Shown in pieces: positions 54,103-62,735 of a stretch of 64,000 nt of DNA. Location: contig OY282353.1 in assembly GCA_958295465.1 (NCBI GenBank), positions 5,261,001-5,325,000 on the forward strand. Reading direction: 5' to 3'. Below the pieces are notes generated by a model. That model had not been told where the DNA came from and ran no database searches. It saw nothing but the letters and a program-made list of their open reading frames with translations. The number at the start of each line of letters is the position of its first letter. Position 1 is the stretch's first letter. Both the position numbers and the translations under genes were made by a program. Origin of the DNA: an uncultured Gammaproteobacteria bacterium (GTDB taxonomy: Bacteria > Pseudomonadota > Gammaproteobacteria > HK1).

Positions 54103-55254
54103 CTATCCGGGTACGTCCATCCGTTCGATGCCGTACATCGTCTCCTCGATGAGCATGTCCACGACCGCTTCGAGCGCCTCGCGCTCGCTCGCACCCCCGG
54201 CGATGGCGTCCCGGTACGTGCGGATCTGCCAATGCGCGCTCGTGCCTCGCGCGACGATCCGGCGGGCATGCCCGACCTCCGCGGTGCAGTCGAGCGCCTC
54301 CGCGTCCTCCGCGCAGAGCTCGATCATCTCCTCCAGCAGATCGGGATAGCCGACGACGGTTCCGAGGCCGAAATCCACGAGCCCCCGATCGATGCCGTAT
54401 CGCTGGGCCCGCCAGCGGTTCTCGGCAATGAGCATCCGCGGGTAGCGCCGCCATCGCTGGTTCCTGACGCGCAGCCGGTAGAGCATGCGCAGCCAGCATA
54501 CGTACAGCGCCGCGATGCTCATGGTGTCCTCCAGGCGTGTGCAGATGTCGCTGATCCGCATCTCGAGGGTCGGGAACCGCACGCTCGGGCGGACGTCCCA
54601 CCAGATCTTCGTCCCGTCTTCGATCATCCCCGCGCGGACGAGCACGTCGAGAACGCGCTGAAACTCGCCATGGCTTTCGAAGTGCTCCGGCAGTCCAGTG
54701 CGTGGCATCTCGTCCCACACCGAGATCCGGTAGGACTTGAGCCCCGTGTCGCGCCCCTGCCAGAACGGGGACGAGGTGCCGAGCACGAGCAGGTGCGGGA
54801 GTACGTAGCTCACCTGGTTCATGAGATCGATGCGCAACTCGTCGTCGTCGATGCCGACGTGGACGTGCATGCCGCAGATGACGAGGCGGCGCACGACCTC
54901 CTGGAGATCGTGCTCGATCGTCTGGTACCGCGCCTTCTCCGTTCGCCTCAGTTCGCCCCTGACCGCGAACGGGTGCGTCGAGGCGGCGATGAGCCGCAGT
55001 CCGTGGGAGCGGGCCACCGCCGCCACGGTGCCGCGCAGCCGCGCGAGATCGGAGCGCGCCTCGGCGACGGTCGCACACACCCGGGTGCCGACCTCGATCT
55101 GGCATTGCAGGAACTCCGGGGCCACCTGCCCCTCGAGCAGCGCCTCGCACTGCGGGAGCATCTCCGGCGGCGCCTCGTGGATGAGATCGCGCGTGCGCGC
55201 ATCGACGAGCAGGTACTCCTCTTCGATCCCGATGGTGAAGTTCGGCTCTTGCAT
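54103..55254 (-). CDS. ybdK: Carboxylate-amine ligase, YbdK/GCS2 family
   Basis: 383 residues. TIGIEEEYLLVDARTRDL at the N-terminus, RLIAASTHPFAVRGE, RRLVICGMHVHVGIDDDELR, LGTSSPFWQGRDTGLKSYR and LEMRISDICTRLEDTMSIAA are the glutamate-cysteine ligase type 2 blocks. Such proteins show weak gamma-glutamylcysteine synthetase activity. ATG 55254 (MQEPNFTIG). A strong hairpin follows the gene. Confidence 0.92.
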   Translation of the reverse strand: MQEPNFTIGIEEEYLLVDARTRDLIHEAPPEMLPQCEALLEGQVAPEFLQCQIEVGTRVCATVAEARSDLARLRGTVAAVARSHGLRLIAASTHPFAVRGELRRTEKARYQTIEHDLQEVVRRLVICGMHVHVGIDDDELRIDLMNQVSYVLPHLLVLGTSSPFWQGRDTGLKSYRISVWDEMPRTGLPEHFESHGEFQRVLDVLVRAGMIEDGTKIWWDVRPSVRFPTLEMRISDICTRLEDTMSIAALYVCWLRMLYRLRVRNQRWRRYPRMLIAENRWRAQRYGIDRGLVDFGLGTVVGYPDLLEEMIELCAEDAEALDCTAEVGHARRIVARGTSAHWQIRTYRDAIAGGASEREALEAVVDMLIEETMYGIERMDVPG

Positions 55255-55653
55255 GGCGAGGAAGGCGGGTGGCGGCTCTGATCCGATGCCTGCATGGTAG
55301 CGCCATCGGGGGGCGGATTTCGCGGTGGGGATGATTCGATGTTTTGTACGAGATCCGATCGCCGGTGAATTGCCGTTCGATACACGACTTTCCGGAGGCT
55401 GGAAAACGAATGTGCCCTGTCGATATCGCCCACGACTTCTTGCAGGAGCATTCCATCCGGATACATGGTTGCAACCGACTCTCCCCGCCGTCGTTCCAAC
55501 CCGGGTGTCGCAAACGCGGGGCGGGACCATACATGGGCGCTGCGATTTCGTGACGAGGCCGTTCCAAAGCCGGGAGGGCAGTGGCTACCGCGGGCCGAGG
55601 CAGGGGATGCGCCGCTCCGTGGCGCCGGCTCGGCCATCGGCGCCCGGCTCGGG
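55255..55653. other. Divergent intergenic region
   Basis: 399 bases between the YbdK-type gene (minus) and the formyltransferase gene (plus). It is moderately AT-rich at 55320-55400 and 55430-55470. No supported gene. It must hold at least one promoter in each direction. Confidence 0.45.
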
Positions 55654-56553
55654 ATGAGTGGAAAGACGCCTTCGCCCGGGACTCCCCGGATCGCGGTGCT
55701 CGGCTCGCGGAGCGCATTCACCGATCACGCGGTGAGCGCGCTATGCGAGTCGGGTGTTCCGCCGGTGGCGCTGATGATCGGCGCGGACCTCGCACCCCGC
55801 GCACAAGGTCCGATCCCGGTCGAAGTCCGCACGCCGGCCGTCCGGGTTGCCGCCACGCACGGCACCGTGCTGATCCGGGCGACGAACCCGAACCATCCCG
55901 ATGCGATCGCCGCGCTGGAACGGGTTGGGCCGGATCTGATCCTCCTTGCCTGCCTGCCGCACGTCGCCGGCCGCGCGATACGGCAGACCGCACGTCTCGG
56001 GGTGCTGAACCTCCACCCCTCGACCCTTCCCCGCTTTCGTGGCCCGGATCCCGTGTTCTGGCAGTTGCGCGCGGGAATCGCCCGTGCCGGCGCCACCGTC
56101 CACGTGGCCACCGGCGCCGTCGATGCCGGCCCCATCGTCGTGCAGCGACGGCTCAGCGTCGAGCCGGGGATCGGCGCGGGCGCGCTCACCGCGAGACTGG
56201 TTCGAGGCGGCATCCACGCTCTGGTGGAGGCGCTCCCCGGCATCGAGCGCCGCATTCGTGAAGCGGTCCCCCAGGACGAGTCGGCGGCCACCCGTCAGTC
56301 CTGGCCGCAGGCCGGGGACTTCCGGCTCGAAACCTCCTGGACGGCGGAACGCGCGTATCGTTTCATCGAGGGGGTGCGCGGGCCGGCGACGACGTTCACG
56401 GTCATCGGCGACGAGGGCGAGATCGAGGTCGAGAGGGCGATCGGGTTCGATCTGCGGGAGCAGCCCGGACCGGCGGTCGAGCGATCCGGCGCGACGGTGA
56501 CGATCCGTTTCTCCGAGGGCGTACTCCACGCGGTTCCGAGGCGTATGCCTTGA
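55654..56553 (+). CDS. Formyltransferase-fold protein (methionyl-tRNA formyltransferase-like)
   Basis: 299 residues. Formyl-transferase catalytic triad is visible: Asn and His in LNLHPSTLPRFRGPDPVFWQ (about 113-132) and Asp in GAVDAGPIVVQ (about 155-165). A C-terminal Fmt-like domain covers about 205-295. It resembles Fmt and sugar formyltransferases but the N-terminal part is divergent, and it is not next to def, so the acceptor is uncertain. ATG 55654. Confidence 0.82.
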   Translation: MSGKTPSPGTPRIAVLGSRSAFTDHAVSALCESGVPPVALMIGADLAPRAQGPIPVEVRTPAVRVAATHGTVLIRATNPNHPDAIAALERVGPDLILLACLPHVAGRAIRQTARLGVLNLHPSTLPRFRGPDPVFWQLRAGIARAGATVHVATGAVDAGPIVVQRRLSVEPGIGAGALTARLVRGGIHALVEALPGIERRIREAVPQDESAATRQSWPQAGDFRLETSWTAERAYRFIEGVRGPATTFTVIGDEGEIEVERAIGFDLREQPGPAVERSGATVTIRFSEGVLHAVPRRMP

Positions 56554-56750
56554 TGGAGCTCCCAGGAAACGCCGTCCCCAGGGGCAGCCCAATCCACGGC
56601 GCGGGTCCGGTATTGCCCACCGGTGGATGATTGACACTCCGATTGCAAGGCGCGTACGCCGAGGACGTGCGTTTCGGCTTCTTGAAGAAGCTGTTTGCCA
56701 TGAGTGGCTCCGCCCCCCTTTGCCGCCGGGCCTGGCGGCAGGCATACGCA

Positions 56751-57503
56751 TCACAGCGTCATGCCGCCGTCCGCGATGAACGCCTGCCCGGTGGTGAACG
56801 CGGATTCGTCGCTCGCGAGATGGAGCGCGAGCGCAGCGATTTCCTCGGGCGTGCCGAGACGCCCCATCGGCTGGCGGTCGATGAACGCCTGCCGGACTTC
56901 CGGCCCGCCGCCCTGCGCCGCAATCCGCTCGTCGAGCGAGGGCGACTGGACCGTTCCGGGGCAGATGGTGTTGCACCGTACCCCCTGCCCGATGAAGTCG
57001 GCCGCCACCGCCTTGGTGAGGCCGATGACCGCGGCCTTGGATGCCCCGTAGGCGCACCGCACCGGCACCCCCTTCACGCTCGATGCGACGGAGGCGATGC
57101 TCACGATCGATCCCCCGCCACGCGCGATCATGCCCGGCAGCACCGCACGTACCACCCGGTACGCCGCCTTCACGTTCAGGTCGAACGAGAAATCCCAGGC
57201 GTCCTCGTCACAGTCGAGGATCGTGCCGTGATGCACGTATCCGGCGCAGTTCGCCAGCACGTCGAACGGCCCCGCGGCGTCCACGCACACCTTGACTGCG
57301 GCGCCGTCGAGCACGTCGAGCCGGCGGGTCTCGATCCCCTCGACCGGATCGAGCTTCGACAGCGTCTCGGCGTTCACGTCGGTGGCGAGCACCTTGGCGC
57401 CTTCACGCGCGAAGGCCCGCGCGATCGCCTCCCCGATCCCCTGCGCGGCGGCCGTCACCAGCGCACGCTTGCCGGCCAGCCGCCCCTGCCCATCCGTGCT
57501 CAT
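56751..57503 (-). CDS. SDR dehydrogenase, DHRS6/2-keto-3-deoxy-L-fuconate dehydrogenase-like
   Basis: 250 residues. VTAAAQGIGEAIARAFAREG and the Asp of ATDVNAETL after beta-2 (NAD), NCAGYVHHGTILDCDEDAWD, SVASSVKGVPVRCAYGASK, TKAVAADFIGQGVRCNTICP, MGRLGTPEEIAALALHLASD. The CAGYVHHGTIL and RCNTICPGTV stretches are typical of the BDH2/DHRS6 and L-fuconate SDR group. Start ATG overlaps the stop of the D-erythronate dehydrogenase-like gene (ATGA), so both act in one pathway, probably sugar-acid oxidation. Confidence 0.87.
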   Translation of the reverse strand: MSTDGQGRLAGKRALVTAAAQGIGEAIARAFAREGAKVLATDVNAETLSKLDPVEGIETRRLDVLDGAAVKVCVDAAGPFDVLANCAGYVHHGTILDCDEDAWDFSFDLNVKAAYRVVRAVLPGMIARGGGSIVSIASVASSVKGVPVRCAYGASKAAVIGLTKAVAADFIGQGVRCNTICPGTVQSPSLDERIAAQGGGPEVRQAFIDRQPMGRLGTPEEIAALALHLASDESAFTTGQAFIADGGMTL

Positions 57504-58492
57504 GCGGCGAACCGCCTGCCGAGATCGTCCTCGATGAACGCCTCGACGACGGACCTGAAATCGGCATCGGGCGCGAACCCCATCGCGAGCGCGCGCTCGG
57601 GCCGGAATCGCGTGGCCCATCCGTAGACGATCTTCTCGATGAACGGATCACGCTCGAAGGTCAGCCGCCCGGCGACGCGGTCCCCCGCGACCTCGCGCAG
57701 CGCGGCGACCATCTCCCCGACCGTGACCGTCATCCCCGGCAACGACAGGGCCCGGCTCATGCCGAACGCCTCCGCGGGAAGGCTTGCAGCGTGGAGGAAG
57801 CTCTCGACCACTCGCCGGGGCGAGAGCAACCAGACGCCGGCCTCCTCCGCGACCGGGCAGGCGTAAGCGCGGCCTTCCAGCGGCTCGCGGATGATTGCGC
57901 TCGCGAACGAGGAGGCGGCGGCATTCGCCTTGCCGGGGCGCACGACAACGGTCGGCAGGCGCAGCGCGCGGCCGTCGACGAATCCCTTGCGGCTGTAGTC
58001 GTTGATCAGCATCTCGACCGCCGCCTTCTGCGATCCGTATGAAGTCTGGGGCGTGAGGATCGTCGAATCCTCGATGACCTCAGGCATGTCGCCGCCGTAG
58101 GCGGCAACACTGCTGGTGAACACGAGCCGCGGACAGGTGCCGCGCGCCCGGATCGCATCCAGAAGCCGCACCGAGCCATGGAAATTGATTCGCATACCGA
58201 GATCGAAGTTCTGCTCGGCTTCGCCGCTGACCACCGCGGCGAGGTGAAAGACCGCGCCGGTGTCGGCGTCGAGCAGCGCCGCCGCGGCGCTCCGCTCGCT
58301 GAAGTCGCCGAGTCGCAGATCGATGCGCGGATCTTCCAGCGGCGGCGCGATCCCGGGGCCGACGTCGCTGACGACGATGCGTTCGATCTCGTGCTCCGCA
58401 CCGTCGGCGCCGGTGACCGCGCCGCGTTCGAGCAGCGCCGCGACCAGACGGCGGCCGAGAAACCCGTTACCGCCGGTGACCAGGACCTTCAC
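57500..58492 (-). CDS. denD: D-erythronate dehydrogenase-like NAD-dependent epimerase-fold protein (DenD)
   Basis: 330 residues. GGNGFLGRRLVAALLERG cofactor loop, IVVSDVGPG, VFHLAAVVSGEAEQNFDLGM, FTSSVAAYGGDMP, LTPQTSYGSQKAAVEMLIND with Tyr/Lys, and GFVDGRALRLPTVVVRPG. This is the extended-SDR DenD pattern; DenD oxidises D-erythronate to 2-oxo-tetronate. Start is GTG 58492 with GGAGGA six bases upstream. It overlaps the downstream SDR; kinase and aldolase partners (OtnC/OtnK) are not in the window. Confidence 0.85.
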   Translation of the reverse strand: MKVLVTGGNGFLGRRLVAALLERGAVTGADGAEHEIERIVVSDVGPGIAPPLEDPRIDLRLGDFSERSAAAALLDADTGAVFHLAAVVSGEAEQNFDLGMRINFHGSVRLLDAIRARGTCPRLVFTSSVAAYGGDMPEVIEDSTILTPQTSYGSQKAAVEMLINDYSRKGFVDGRALRLPTVVVRPGKANAAASSFASAIIREPLEGRAYACPVAEEAGVWLLSPRRVVESFLHAASLPAEAFGMSRALSLPGMTVTVGEMVAALREVAGDRVAGRLTFERDPFIEKIVYGWATRFRPERALAMGFAPDADFRSVVEAFIEDDLGRRFAA

Positions 58493-58618
58493 GTATCGTC
58501 CTCCAGTACGAATGCGGGCATCGTAATCGCCGCCATGGTGCAGGGAAAGGCTCGGCCATGGGGCGTACTTCCACACCGTTGCAGGACTGAAGCTCGGCCA
58601 CGCCGGAACGAGAGGCGG

Positions 58619-59371
58619 TCAATACGTCGCCCGACCGCCGCTCAGGTCGAACACCGCCCCGGTCGTGAACGAGTTCTCCTCGGAGACCATCCAGGCGACC
58701 ATGGCGGCTGCCTCGGCGAGGGCAAGGAATCGACCACGCGGGATCTTCGAGAGCATGTAGTCGATGTGGGTCTGGCTGATCTGGTCGAAGATCCGGGTCT
58801 TCGCCGCCGCCGGGGTGATGCAGTTGACCGCGATGTTCCTGTCCGCGGTCTCTTTCGCGAGCGACTTGGTGAGGGCGATGACCCCGGCCTTGGCCGCGCT
58901 GTACGCCGCCGCGTTCGGGTTGCCCTCCTTGCCGGCGATGGAGGCGATGTTCACGATGCGGCCGTAGTCGCGCTCGCGCATGTGGGGCAATGCGGCGCGG
59001 CAGCAGTAGTAGACCCCGTTCAGGTCCACGTCGATGACGGCGCGCCACTCGTCGAGGGGGTACTCCCACGACGGCATCGTCGGCCCCGCGATGCCCGCGT
59101 TGTTGACCATGACGTCGACGGTGCCGTGGCGCTCGACCGCCGATGCAAAGGCGACGGTGACCGCCGCGGCGTCCGTCACGTCCACCACCGCCGTGCTTAC
59201 CTCGCCGCAACTATCGAGTTCCCGTGCGGTCTCGGCCAGCAGCGCCGCATCCCGGTCCCAGAGTGCGACCGCCGCCCCGGAGCCGAGCAGCCGCTCGGCG
59301 ATGGCCCGTCCGATGCCCTGGGCGCCGCCGGTCACGACGGCGTTCCGTCCCTTCAAATCGATTGCGTTCAT
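58619..59371 (-). CDS. SDR oxidoreductase
   Basis: 250 residues. TGGAQGIGRAIAERLLGSG, Asp in LWDRDAALLA (NAD), VMVNNAGIAGPTMPSWEY, NIASIAGKEGNPNAAAYSAA with Tyr/Lys, NIAVNCITPAAAKTRIFDQ. Resembles 3-oxoacyl reductase and sugar SDRs; likely part of the sugar-acid block with denD, 127 bases upstream of it. ATG 59371. The divergent marR gene shares the intergenic region. Confidence 0.86.
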   Translation of the reverse strand: MNAIDLKGRNAVVTGGAQGIGRAIAERLLGSGAAVALWDRDAALLAETARELDSCGEVSTAVVDVTDAAAVTVAFASAVERHGTVDVMVNNAGIAGPTMPSWEYPLDEWRAVIDVDLNGVYYCCRAALPHMRERDYGRIVNIASIAGKEGNPNAAAYSAAKAGVIALTKSLAKETADRNIAVNCITPAAAKTRIFDQISQTHIDYMLSKIPRGRFLALAEAAAMVAWMVSEENSFTTGAVFDLSGGRATY

Positions 59372-59484
59372 CCGTCCGCTCCCGCCCACGATCGGAGCCG
59401 CCCGCCTGTATCGGCCGCTCCGATTTCGATAGTGGATGCCCGCCAACACAACGGCATCATCGCTGCATGTCCGTGAGAATGGTT

Positions 59485-59566
59485 GCAAATCAGGAGGTTG
59501 AATACCAGATGGTGATTTGCAGGACAGCTTATTGTCGGGTAGCATATCTTATACTTGCTTATTGTC
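59485..59566. promoter_or_regulatory. Probable MarR-type operators between the SDR and marR genes
   Basis: Three signals in one gap. A perfect inverted repeat GCAAATCA (59485-59492) and TGATTTGC (59513-59520). Two identical direct 10-mers GCTTATTGTC at 59527-59536 and 59557-59566, exactly 30 bases (about three helical turns) apart. Between them an imperfect palindrome AGCATATCTTATACTTGCT (59541-59559) containing a -10-like TATACT. This is typical for an autoregulated MarR promoter, possibly also controlling the divergent sugar-acid genes. Confidence 0.65.
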
Positions 59567-59589
59567 AGCCAGACAACTGAATTCTCCTC

Positions 59590-60075
59590 ATGCAACGAGA
59601 GAACGTGGAGCGCAACTTCGGCTTCCTGATGCACGACATCGCGAGGCTGCTGCGCATGAACTACGACCGTCGGGTCAGGAGATTCGGCCTCACCCGATCC
59701 CAGTGGTGGGTCATCACCAACCTCTACCGCAACGACGGCCTGACGCAGAGCGAGCTGGCGGAGACGCTCGACATCGAGCGGGCGTCGCTCGGGCGGCTTC
59801 TGGACCGGCTGGAGGCGAACGGCTGGGTGCGCCGCGAACCCTGTAGCAAGGACCGGCGCGCGAAGCGGATCCGGTTGGCCAGCGAGGTCGGTCCGGTGAT
59901 GCGCGAGATGCGTGTGATCGCTGCGGGTTTGCGCCGCGACGCGATGTCCGGCCTCACGCCGGACGCGCAGGAAGCGTTCGTCGATGTGCTGCTCGCCATC
60001 AAGTCGAACCTGGTGGCGCTGAACGGCCAGGGAACATCGGGCAAATCGACCGGGCCGCGCCGGGAGGAAGGGTAG
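59590..60075 (+). CDS. MarR-family transcriptional regulator
   Basis: 161 residues. Winged helix: RFGLTRSQWWVITNLYRNDG, LTQSELAETLDIERASLGRL, LDRLEANGWVRREPCSKDRR (recognition helix and wing with DRR). Such proteins repress efflux or catabolic genes and release DNA on binding small aromatic or drug-like ligands. Only five bases separate it from the EmrA-like gene, so both form an operon. The ribosome site before ATG 59590 is poor. Confidence 0.92.
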   Translation: MQRENVERNFGFLMHDIARLLRMNYDRRVRRFGLTRSQWWVITNLYRNDGLTQSELAETLDIERASLGRLLDRLEANGWVRREPCSKDRRAKRIRLASEVGPVMREMRVIAAGLRRDAMSGLTPDAQEAFVDVLLAIKSNLVALNGQGTSGKSTGPRREEG

Positions 60076-60080
60076 AGAGA

Positions 60081-61241
60081 ATGGGCAAGGCCCCACGAGT
60101 CGCCGGAAGGGTGGGACGATTTGCGCTGCGCACGGTTCTGCTCGTGGTCGTACCGCTGGCCGCGGTCGCGGTTGGCGTCTACCTCTATGCGGAAAGCGGC
60201 CGGTACGTCACCACCGAGAACGCCTACGTCAAGTCGAACGTCGTCGCGATCAGCTCCGATGTATCGGGACGTGTCGAATGGGTTGGGGTCGATGACCACG
60301 CCCTCGTTCGCAAGGGCCAGATCCTGTTCCGGCTCGATCAGCAACCGTTCGGTATCGCACTCGACCGGGCCGAGGCGCAGCTCGATCTGGTGCGCACGCA
60401 GGTCGAGAACCTGCGCATCGACTACCACGAGGCGATGGCCCAGGTCGCGGCGGAAGAGGAAAGGGTGAAGTTCCTCTCCCGGCAGCTCTCGCGACAGACA
60501 AAACTGAAGGATCTCAAGCTCGGGAGCGAGCAGGCCTACGACGTGGCCGCGCACGATCTCTCGCTCGCCGAACGGCAGGTTCGGGTGCTGCGCCAGCGGG
60601 TGCAGCGCGCGTTGCAAAGCCTCGGGGGCGACCCCGAGATGGAGGTCGAGGAGCACGCACGATACCTGCGGGCCCGCGCCGAGCGCGATCAGGCCGCAAT
60701 CGCATTCGCCGACACTTCGATAGAGGCCCCGGTCGATGGAATCGTCAGCAACATGAAGCTCCAGGCGGGCGAGTACGTCGAGGAGGGCGACGCCGTGTTC
60801 ACCGTCATCGAGCACGGAAAGATCTGGGTCGAGGCCAACCTCAAGGAGACACAGCTCACCCACGTCCTTGAGGGGCAGTTGGCGTCGATCACCGTCGACG
60901 CCTACCCCGGTGTCGAGTGGAGTGCGACGGTGGATGCGATCGCACCGGCCACCGGCGCGGAGTTTTCGGTGCTTCCGCCCCAGAATGCGACCGGGAACTG
61001 GGTGAAGGTCGTCCAGCGCATCCCGGTGCTGCTCGACATCGAGCAGCCGCCGGGAGGGAACCCGCTGCGAGCGGGAATGACGGTCGCCGTCTCCATCGAC
61101 ACCGAGCGCGAGCGCACGATGCCCGAATCGTTTCGGCCCTGGTTCGAGGACGACGTCTTCGCACAGGTGCGCACCCTTGGACGGAGCCTTCGCGCGCCCG
61201 CCGGCCTGGTCTCGAGCGCGCAGGCGGCGGGGGGAGGATAG
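60081..61241 (+). CDS. EmrA/HlyD-type membrane fusion protein
   Basis: 386 residues. Anchor at about 18-36 (RTVLLVVVPLAAVAVGVYLY), TTENAYVKSNVVAISSDVSG (EmrA signature), VDDHALVRKGQILFRLD lipoyl half, coiled hairpin at about 95-205, then IEAPVDGIVSNMKLQAGEYV and NWVKVVQRIPVLLDIE, which matches EmrA. It bridges an MFS pump and an outer channel; no EmrB gene follows here, as the next gene is on the other strand. GAGAGA before ATG 60081. Confidence 0.9.
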   Translation: MGKAPRVAGRVGRFALRTVLLVVVPLAAVAVGVYLYAESGRYVTTENAYVKSNVVAISSDVSGRVEWVGVDDHALVRKGQILFRLDQQPFGIALDRAEAQLDLVRTQVENLRIDYHEAMAQVAAEEERVKFLSRQLSRQTKLKDLKLGSEQAYDVAAHDLSLAERQVRVLRQRVQRALQSLGGDPEMEVEEHARYLRARAERDQAAIAFADTSIEAPVDGIVSNMKLQAGEYVEEGDAVFTVIEHGKIWVEANLKETQLTHVLEGQLASITVDAYPGVEWSATVDAIAPATGAEFSVLPPQNATGNWVKVVQRIPVLLDIEQPPGGNPLRAGMTVAVSIDTERERTMPESFRPWFEDDVFAQVRTLGRSLRAPAGLVSSAQAAGGG

Positions 61242-61316
61242 GCCGGCTCCTCCGGTCGGCAAACGCCCGTCCCGGCGATTCGACCGCCGGGCACCGCCAA
61301 CCCTCCGGTCTTCCGG

Positions 61317-62255
61317 TCAGAACCCGACCGCGTCACCCCCCTTCAGCGCAAGCATCTCGCGCGCCTCGTCAGGGCTCGCGATTTCGAGGGAGAGGTTCTC
61401 GAGGATCGAGCGCACGATCCGGACCTGCTCCGCGTTCGACCTGGCAAGCCGGCCCTTGCCCGCGTACAGGCTGTCCTCGAGGCCGACCCGGACGTTGCCG
61501 CCCATGATCGCGCTCATGGTCACGAACCCGAGCTGGTGGCGGCCGGCCGCGAGCACGCTCCAGTAGTAGTCGTCGCCGAACAGCTTGTCCGCGATCCGCT
61601 TCATGTGCACGAGGTTTTCCTGGTCCGCGCCGATGCCGCCGAGGATGCCGAAGATCGTCTGCACGAACAGCGGCGGTCTGACCAGCCCGCGGTCGAGGAA
61701 GTGGGCGAGGTTGTAGAGGTGTCCGACGTCGTAGCATTCGAATTCGAAGCGGGTGCCGTGCGCTTCGCCGAGATCGCGCAGGATGTATTCGATGTCCTTG
61801 AACGTGTTCCTGAAGATGAAGTCCCGGCTGTTCTCCAGGTGCCTGCGCTCCCAGTCGTACTTGAACTCCGGGTAGCGGTCGAGCATCGGGTACAGCCCGA
61901 AGTTCATCGATCCCATGTTGAGGGAGCTCATCTCCGGCTTCGTCCGCATCGCACCGGCGAGCCGCTCTTCGAGGGTCATCCCATGCCCGCCGCCGGTGGT
62001 GACGTTCACCACCGCGTTGCAGCTCTGCTTGATGCGGGGCAGGAACTCCATGAACACGTCCGGGCTCGGCGTCGGGCTGCCGTCCTCGGGATTGCGCGCA
62101 TGGAGATGGATGATGGTGGCGCCCGCCTCGGCCGCCGCGATGGACTGCTCCGCGATCTCCGACGGGGTCAACGGCAGGTGCGGAGACATCGTCGGGGTGT
62201 GGATCGACCCGGTGGCCGCACACGTGATGATCACCTTCTTCTGCTTCGCTGCCAT
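61317..62255 (-). CDS. DUF849 beta-keto acid cleavage enzyme (BKACE)
   Basis: 312 residues. Zinc-binding HLHARNPEDGSPTP (His50, His52) and VVNVTTGGGHGMTLEERL, MGSMNFGLYP, VQTIFGILGGIGADQENL, GRHQLGFVTMSAIMGGNVRV are BKACE blocks. Family members cleave beta-keto acids with acetyl-CoA; one subgroup acts on dehydrocarnitine, another on 3-keto-5-aminohexanoate. The TMADH-like gene nearby favours carnitine or betaine breakdown, but that is inference. ATG 62255 follows GGGGAGG. Confidence 0.9.
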   Translation of the reverse strand: MAAKQKKVIITCAATGSIHTPTMSPHLPLTPSEIAEQSIAAAEAGATIIHLHARNPEDGSPTPSPDVFMEFLPRIKQSCNAVVNVTTGGGHGMTLEERLAGAMRTKPEMSSLNMGSMNFGLYPMLDRYPEFKYDWERRHLENSRDFIFRNTFKDIEYILRDLGEAHGTRFEFECYDVGHLYNLAHFLDRGLVRPPLFVQTIFGILGGIGADQENLVHMKRIADKLFGDDYYWSVLAAGRHQLGFVTMSAIMGGNVRVGLEDSLYAGKGRLARSNAEQVRIVRSILENLSLEIASPDEAREMLALKGGDAVGF

Positions 62256-62478
62256 GCTGGCCTCCCCTTGCGAGAGCCGGCGCGAACGGCGTGCGCGCCG
62301 CGCCGGCGACGATCCCGTCCGCTCATCCGATGCGGGCCGCACCATGCCATAAACGCGCATGGGCAGGTACCGGATCACCGGCGCCTGGTCACCCCGAATC
62401 CGCGGTTTCCCAGTCTCTTGTGCGTGAAATATCGAGTACAGTGACGATGGAGGACAACGTATCTCATGTACCTGACTC
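62256..62478. other. Intergenic stretch with a dispersed-repeat word
   Basis: No gene. TGAAATATCGAGTACAGTGA (62425-62444) resembles TGAAATCTCGAGCAAAGTGA at 7701-7720. Confidence 0.4.
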
Positions 62479-62640
62479 GAAGACATCGCGACATGGCTCT
62501 TCGCCGAGCTGGACTTCCCCGAAGGCGCCTTCCTCATGACCGGCACGGGACTCGTGCCGCCCGACGAGTTCACCCTGAAGCCGGGTGACGCGGTGCGCAT
62601 CGTGCTCGGTGATCTCGTGCTCGAAAACATGGTGGCGTGA
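62479..62640 (+). pseudogene. Fumarylacetoacetate hydrolase-family C-terminal stub
   Basis: A frame ending TGA 62640 reads EDIATWLFAELDFPEGAFLM then TGTGLVPPDEFTLKPGDAVR. The (L)MTGTG-VPP-DFTL--GD-VRI pattern is the C-terminal signature of FAH-family hydrolases. The metal-binding N-terminal part is absent upstream, where a dispersed repeat lies, so this is a remnant of about 50 codons. Confidence 0.7.
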
Positions 62641-62735
62641 GGCTGAGGCGGCCGGCGGCGCCTGCCCCTGCCACGGTCGCGCCGGATCTCGCGCTGCACG
62701 TCTGCGGTGGCTGCGCTTGCGAGGGGGTGGACGCC

